Part shown: piece after piece, positions 58,982 to 64,000 of the stretch | Layout of the letters: the number at the start of each line of letters is the position of its first letter | Numbering within the stretch: the first letter of the stretch is position 1 | Assembly (NCBI GenBank): GCA_964020975.1 | Contig: OZ026628.1 | Span: 11,142,831 to 11,206,830 of the forward strand | DNA length: 64,000 nt | Reading direction: 5' to 3' | DNA from: Hermodice carunculata | Taxonomy: Eukaryota > Annelida > Polychaeta > Eunicida > Amphinomidae | Notes under the pieces: generated by a model | Databases searched by the model: none | What the model was told of the DNA's origin: nothing | What the model saw: only the letters and a program-made list of their open reading frames with translations | Translations under genes and position numbers: made by a program

Positions 58982-59420
58982 AGAAGCCCATGGGCCTAAT
59001 GCTCTGCTGGCACCATGGCTATATTGCACCTTTTCATTTCAGAGTAGCGAGTCCTCAAGTGTCTTCTGAACACATAATGCTTATGACCATGTACTGTATA
59101 AAAAAACACCAGATGGCACCTCCCTCCACATGTATTCATAGCTTACCTTGTGCAACTCCTGTCATGGATATCGTTGCATGTGCTGAGGCGCCAATGAGTG
59201 AATCCTTAACTTTATGTCCTCAATGATGTTGCAACAGAAGATCAAGGTCACCCAGATTATGTAATACAAGAGACCCATATGCCTGCTGCTGTGCTGACAT
59301 TGCCATTGAATTCAAGCTACACCCTGCCATTACAAAATCACCTCCTTCACCTTTACAGGCAGGGTGACCTCACAAAAATAGGTTAAGGTCACTGATATTG
59401 CACAAAACTCTAGCTTTGGA
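58982..59420. repeat. Interspersed repeat, copy B plus partial second unit
   Basis: 58982-59260 matches 10524-10800. A second, partial unit starts at about 59268 (agagacccatatgcctgctg) and ends with another AAGGTCAC word near 59388. Copy B also carries the CTCF-like core (59106-59119). Confidence 0.75.
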
Positions 59421-59424
59421 TATT

Positions 59425-62380
59425 ATCTATATGTCCTATAAATTTGACAAGATTAATCCAAGTACTTTTCAAGATTTGGGATTTCATATCTTAAAAAAAC
59501 ATTCTGGCTCATAATTTCCTTAAAATTATAGATGCTGTTAGCTTGTGCTTGTTGATTTCTGTATTTTTCTTTCCTTAATAATCCTCATTGAATAAGAATG
59601 ATATGTCCCTTTAATAACTTTGGTTATATCTATACACATTGCTTCATCCATAGTGAAAGTCCAGTTACGAAAAGAGTTTGTATTGTCTGATATGAGTTTA
59701 CATTTATTACACAGAACAACTCCAAAAATGTAAATTATTGCTGCAGTACCCATTTAAAAACATCGAAACAAGTAATTGTGTGCTTGACATAAATTAATGA
59801 AAAATTATGCATTCTGTAGCTAACATATCTACAAGAAATATCCTACAATTGTATGTATCCCGATTACTTTTGTCACCAAAATACCTTAAAGTTAGACATA
59901 TCACTTTTTTCCTTTGATCTTTGACCTGTTCAATTTGTTTGGTCCATAGGGAAAAAAACAAACAAACAAAAACAAAAACACAAAAAAAAAAAAAAAAAAA
60001 AAAAAAAAAACATCGCCAGCAAATGAAAATCACTGGATAGGTTTTGTAGTTTGAACCGTTGCAAACGTTATCCTTCATCTTTTTTATCCTATTCCTCTGC
60101 CCTGAGCGATTCTCCTGGAATAACCGTGTAAAGTGTCCTCTCTTGTCCGTTTTATCAAAGAGAGAAATCGAGTTACAAATGGTTTTGAAGACAAATTGAC
60201 TGTGGCGCTTTATAGCTTGGCCGAACTAGATTAAATCTTACTGTCCCTGAAGCATAGCATGAGTCTTCACACTCTCACAGGTTGTAACTCAAATATTGTG
60301 ATGGATTTTATGGCCTTTGAAGTTGACGATATCATAGTTTTATGAGGCATCAGAAACCACTTGGACTACTGGTATCGTCCTCTGACTTGATGTGGAGATT
60401 TTGAGCCTGTGCGCTGCCCTTAATTCGTAGCAACCTGGCCGTCGGTACAAATGTGCACAAAGTGGGTTGTAAAAGTTGAACCAGTTACGAATAATCAACT
60501 GGAGTATACAATCAGCAAAATGAACAACTTTCCGGATTCTGTGAGTTACGGGACTTAGCGATGGTAAACTGCATGGAGACGTCCAGATTCCGTGATCAAG
60601 GACGGGATCACAGAATCGTTAAAATAAAACGGAAACATACATTTCTGTGAAATAAAACCTTCCGACCCTGTTTTCGAAAGTTACTATACCTCAATCCACT
60701 TATCAAAATATACCATTCTCAGAATGCGGAAAAAACAAGCCAGCAAAACTTCAATTTATGCAAGACATTATGAAGACTAAACAGCATGAGACCACATGCC
60801 AAGTATTTTAAGATTTAATACGATCGTGTGCAAACTGGGTACATTTGATCATGTTCAGCCCACTTTGTTATTTTCATCCATGCACATTTACAGTGATAAA
60901 ACCAGTGATCGCGATTCACTTTGATATCGAAAGCAAATGTTACTTTGGTTCTGTTCACCTGTCTCACAATGCATTGAGTCATGTTCAAAATGATGCTCAC
61001 CAACACGTGCGTGTTTTTTCCAGTTAGGGTCTCGTATCGCATTTTGGATTAGTAACTGACAATGATGACTGATTTAGACACAACGGGCGGGGCAGATCAA
61101 AGTTAAGATAGCAAGTCTTGTTTTCAAATTATTTTAAAACCAAGTAACTCGGAGAACAGACACCTAGAATCTAGCAAAAAATATTACGAAAATGATCATC
61201 AAACAATTGCACCGAAAATACTGTGTTTAAGGGATTGGAACCACCTCCCGCCCCTTTTTATTGGGGGGGGGGGTCAACTGATAGTCATTTGTTGGTCGGC
61301 TTGATTGTCTGCTCTTCTACCACAATTGCCCTGTCTATTCAATCTTGTTCATCTTTCTAAGATAATGTGAAGAATAAATTCACATTAAAATTAACATCAT
61401 GATACTCATTTTCACTGCTGAAATACTCCTGTCTGGCTATGTGTACCATTAATGCAGTTCTGTGGGCTATCGAACGCTTGGTCAGAGAACAGCTTTTGTG
61501 GTGTCGTTTTCGCACCAATGACCACGATCTGGAGGAAAGGAGCGCTTTTGGCTTGCCAAGGAGGCTCATTTAAAATGCATTAAATTCATCATTACAAATA
61601 AATTATGATATATGTGTGAAATCACCGGATATTATTTCTCAGACATTTACACCAAAATTTTATGGGAAGTTAAACTGCATCAATCAATATGACCTTTAAT
61701 GACAGCTTAGACACCCAATCCTTTTGCATGGGCGATTTTGAGACTTTAATGTTTTGTACAAGATAAGTGTCCTTTGTATACGTTGGCAAAATTTCAACCT
61801 TTAAATTAAAGTAGACATAAGAGAAAAAAAAAACAACAAAAAACAAAAAAAAAGAAAACCGCAAAACAAAAACAAAAGACAAAAACAAAAAACAAAACAA
61901 ACAAACAAACAAACAAAAGAAAAACAGAAAAACAGAAAAACAAAACAAGAAAACACGCAGGGATGGACATCAGAACGCCCATGTTTCATTTCTTTGGTTT
62001 TCAGCCACCAAAAAGGGAACAATGACACCTGTCAACCATACTAAACAGTCGGTCACGTGACTACCGGTAGCAACGGCCCATGGCAAAAGGAGAATTATAT
62101 CATGTCGGCGCCGCGAAATCAGGCGGCATGCCGAAAGGATGTTTATTAGCAGGGGAAAGATGCAAACATGCAAACATATAATATACTTTGGGGTCTACTT
62201 TATAGTTATCTTCCTTGTTTTGCGTTCTAATGAAGGGGGACTTTAAATGATCAGGACCAGCGGGAATCATGAAACAATACCGCTTCAATGGCCGTGCCGT
62301 GATTGATTACCCCAGTGGTCCTGCACACCAAAGACAGGCCTAGAAAACTGTCAATTTAATCAACAATAGCAACGTACCTT
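59425..62380. other. Stretch without recognised gene
   Basis: AT-rich DNA with A-rich low-complexity tracts (59950-60010, 61828-61950) and a G-run (61264-61273). Short frames are not supported by any domain or splice context. Confidence 0.45.
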
Positions 62381-62384
62381 GAAT

Positions 62385-63195
62385 TTATACCCTTTACAGA
62401 AGTCACCGTAAGACCTTGAGACAAGCCTTGGATTACTACCGAGATAAAAAAGCTTATTCGTTTCCACAATCGGGCATGGAAGCGTTTTAAGAATATAGCT
62501 AACCTGCCACGTCCCTATACATTAGAGGATTCCATGAAGGTAGAGAAGTTTTACCAGTTTTACAAGAAGTCACGTAACCACATCCTTAACAAAAATTCGA
62601 AAATCGACGTGTTCTTAATAAGTTACGTTCTAAACTGGACGATAAAGAAATAAATCCAAAACAATGGTGGAGCTTATCTAAGTCTGTCTCGCGATTTAAA
62701 ATCCACGAGGGGATTCCACCAATAATTGAAAAGGACCAAATTATATCTTGCAATGCAAAAAAATGTTATATTTTTAATGACTATTTTGCAAGTCAATGCA
62801 CAAATTCTTCTGACATTGACCCCCCACCAAAGCCTGAATTCAGTAACCAAACTGAGTCTGACTAACTGAAATCACTTTTGGTGAGCTGGACGTTTTGAAA
62901 GTATTATCGTCTCTAAGACTTACTTCTGCAACCGGGCCTGAGAATATTGGCAACATCCTTCTAGAAAATGCTGCTCACTCCATCTGTAATCCTCTTACAA
63001 ACATGTTAAAACTTTCTCTTAACCAAGCTTACTTTCCCTTGTCCTGGAAACGTTCAAATATTTTTCCTGTCTTCAAAAATATAACAGACAAATAAAAAGT
63101 AACTATAGGCCAATATCCTTACTCCGTAATGTTTCTAAAGGCTTTGAACGCATAATGTTTAATGCCCTCTACGAATATTTAATTGCAAACGATCG

Positions 63196-63257
<62 letters not shown>

Positions 63258-63574
63258 ACAAATATCAGGTTTCAAGGCAGACGACTCAACAATCAATCAA
63301 CTTGTCTACCTACTTCATATTATCTATAACGGCCTAGAGTTATCGAAAGAGGCCAGAATGGTATTTCTTGGCGTCTGTAAGGAATTCGACAAGGTATGGC
63401 ACCCTGGACTTCTCTTCAAACTCAAGCAGCTTGGCTCATCGGATCATCTTGTTACCTGGGTTGAAAGTTATCTTTCTAATCGCCTCCAAAGAGTTACTAT
63501 TCATGGTCAATCTTCTGCCTGCCTGGCTTCCTATCCAGGCTGGAGTGCCTCAGGGCTCTATCCTCGGGCATTGA
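62385..63574 (+). mobile_element. LINE fragment, linker and reverse transcriptase (same family as 34-35 kb)
   Basis: The plus strand reads DKPWITTEIKKLIRFHNRAWKRF (about 62418-62485) and DDKEINPKQWWSLSKSVSRF (about 62640-62700), which closely match the minus-strand LINE at 34290-35621. It then reads IFNDYFASQC, NYRPISLLRNVSKGFERIMF (about 63105-63165), TINQLVYLLHIIYNGLELSKEA, KEFDKVWHPGLLFKLKQL and GVPQGSILG (63543-63569). It ends at the junction with an inverted fragment. A (CA)n run at 63199-63262 interrupts it. There are at least five frame changes. Confidence 0.9.
63199..63262. repeat. (CA)n microsatellite inside the LINE
   Basis: About 31 CA units with one interruption near the end. It was inserted or expanded within the reverse transcriptase region. 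Confidence 0.95.
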
Positions 63575-64000
63575 ATAACACTCGCCATAGCCTGCCCCAG
63601 TAATGTATTAGAGACAGATTGGTGTTCAGCTGGCGTGAGGATTGAACAGAGTAATTGACAATTTCAAGTATGCTAGTATCATCAGCGAACAATCTCACTT
63701 CGCACGTGAGATTGACCACTAGGTCATTTACATATACTAAGAACAAGAGAGGACCCAGGATAGAACGGTGGGGTACCCCGACCTCGATAGGTAGCCAGGT
63801 GGAAGATTCACCATGAATAGTAACTCTTTGCTGGCGATTCGAAAGTTACCTTTCAACCCAGCTAACAAGTGATTGGCCTCTTTGGATAGTTCAAGTCCAT
63901 TGTAGATGTTATGAAGAATGTAAACAAGTTGGTTGATTGTGGTGTTGTCTGCCTTAAAAACAAGACGTTTTTTTTTTGGTGTTGTGGTTGTTAGGCGACC
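63563..64000 (-). mobile_element. LINE reverse transcriptase fragment, inverted relative to its neighbour
   Basis: On the minus strand, from the window edge, the words FKADNTTINQLVYILHNIYN and LELSKEA are followed by KELLFMVNL, RSILGPLLFLVYVNDLV and the catalytic FADDTSILE (about 63690-63665). It ends in WRVLFNARG at the junction. The same residues around TINQLVY and GVPxxSILG occur in the plus-strand fragment, at about 85 percent DNA similarity, so these are two copies, head to head. This copy lacks an internal stretch between SKEA and the KELLF region. It continues beyond the window. Confidence 0.85.

Noticed and set aside
63558-63746. Twin-priming inversion of a single LINE insertion
   Set aside because: The plus and minus fragments cover overlapping parts of the same protein, which twin priming does not produce.

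Overview
This window looks like AT-rich, intron- and repeat-dominated DNA of a marine invertebrate, most likely a bivalve or other mollusc. That is an inference from three things: dense tandem repeats built on AAGGTCA/TGACCTT, abundant short-unit microsatellites, and the mix of Crypton, Ngaro, CR1/Jockey-like LINE, Ty3/gypsy and tRNA-SINE remains. There is no complete protein-coding host gene. Supported host-type coding pieces are one immunoglobulin V-like exon (minus strand, 4604-4927, intron phase 1 on both sides), one PHD-finger exon that now carries a frame change (minus, 18271-18659), and a few low-confidence exon candidates (17461-17719, 25248-25390, 28099-28182). Layout: 1-4.4 kb is a 2.2 kb unit in tandem (two copies plus the start of a third), abutting the Ig exon. 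5.5-9.3 kb holds a Tc1/mariner-type MITE, seven clear copies (and one weak one) of a 16-bp dyad motif related to TGTCACGGAYGGGACA, and a 1.27 kb composite repeat of about 145-bp monomers arranged as trimers. 10.5-14.4 kb holds an interspersed repeat, a decayed Crypton recombinase C-terminus, a foldback hairpin, a tRNA-derived SINE and a LINE tail. 15.0-21.0 kb holds a pair of inverted 205-bp repeats around 4.2 kb of DNA with the PHD exon, followed directly by a second decayed Crypton recombinase. 21.9-23.4 kb holds a three-copy tandem repeat and two strong snap-back hairpins. 26.9-30.9 kb holds two Ty3/gypsy integrase fossils, a second SINE copy and a local tandem duplication. 32.8-36.7 kb holds a 145-bp hairpin, a tRNA-like B-box element, a LINE endonuclease with a 2A-like leader motif (minus) and a separate LINE reverse transcriptase (plus). 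38.5-45.2 kb is mostly microsatellite-rich DNA without recognisable genes. 46.5-48.9 kb is an unusually GC-rich island with decayed coding character of unknown origin. 51.6-52.5 kb carries a second cluster of a GTCACG-type dyad motif with the same 20-bp pairing. 54.1-58.3 kb is a Ngaro-type tyrosine-recombinase retrotransposon fossil with a SGNH hydrolase domain (minus), butted against a CR1-like LINE reverse transcriptase (plus). 62.4-64.0 kb carries two head-to-head fragments of a LINE family closely related to the 34-35 kb element. No genes here can be read as acting together: the window is best understood as layered mobile-element debris around a few host exons. All family assignments come from reading translated motifs by eye; no database search was possible.
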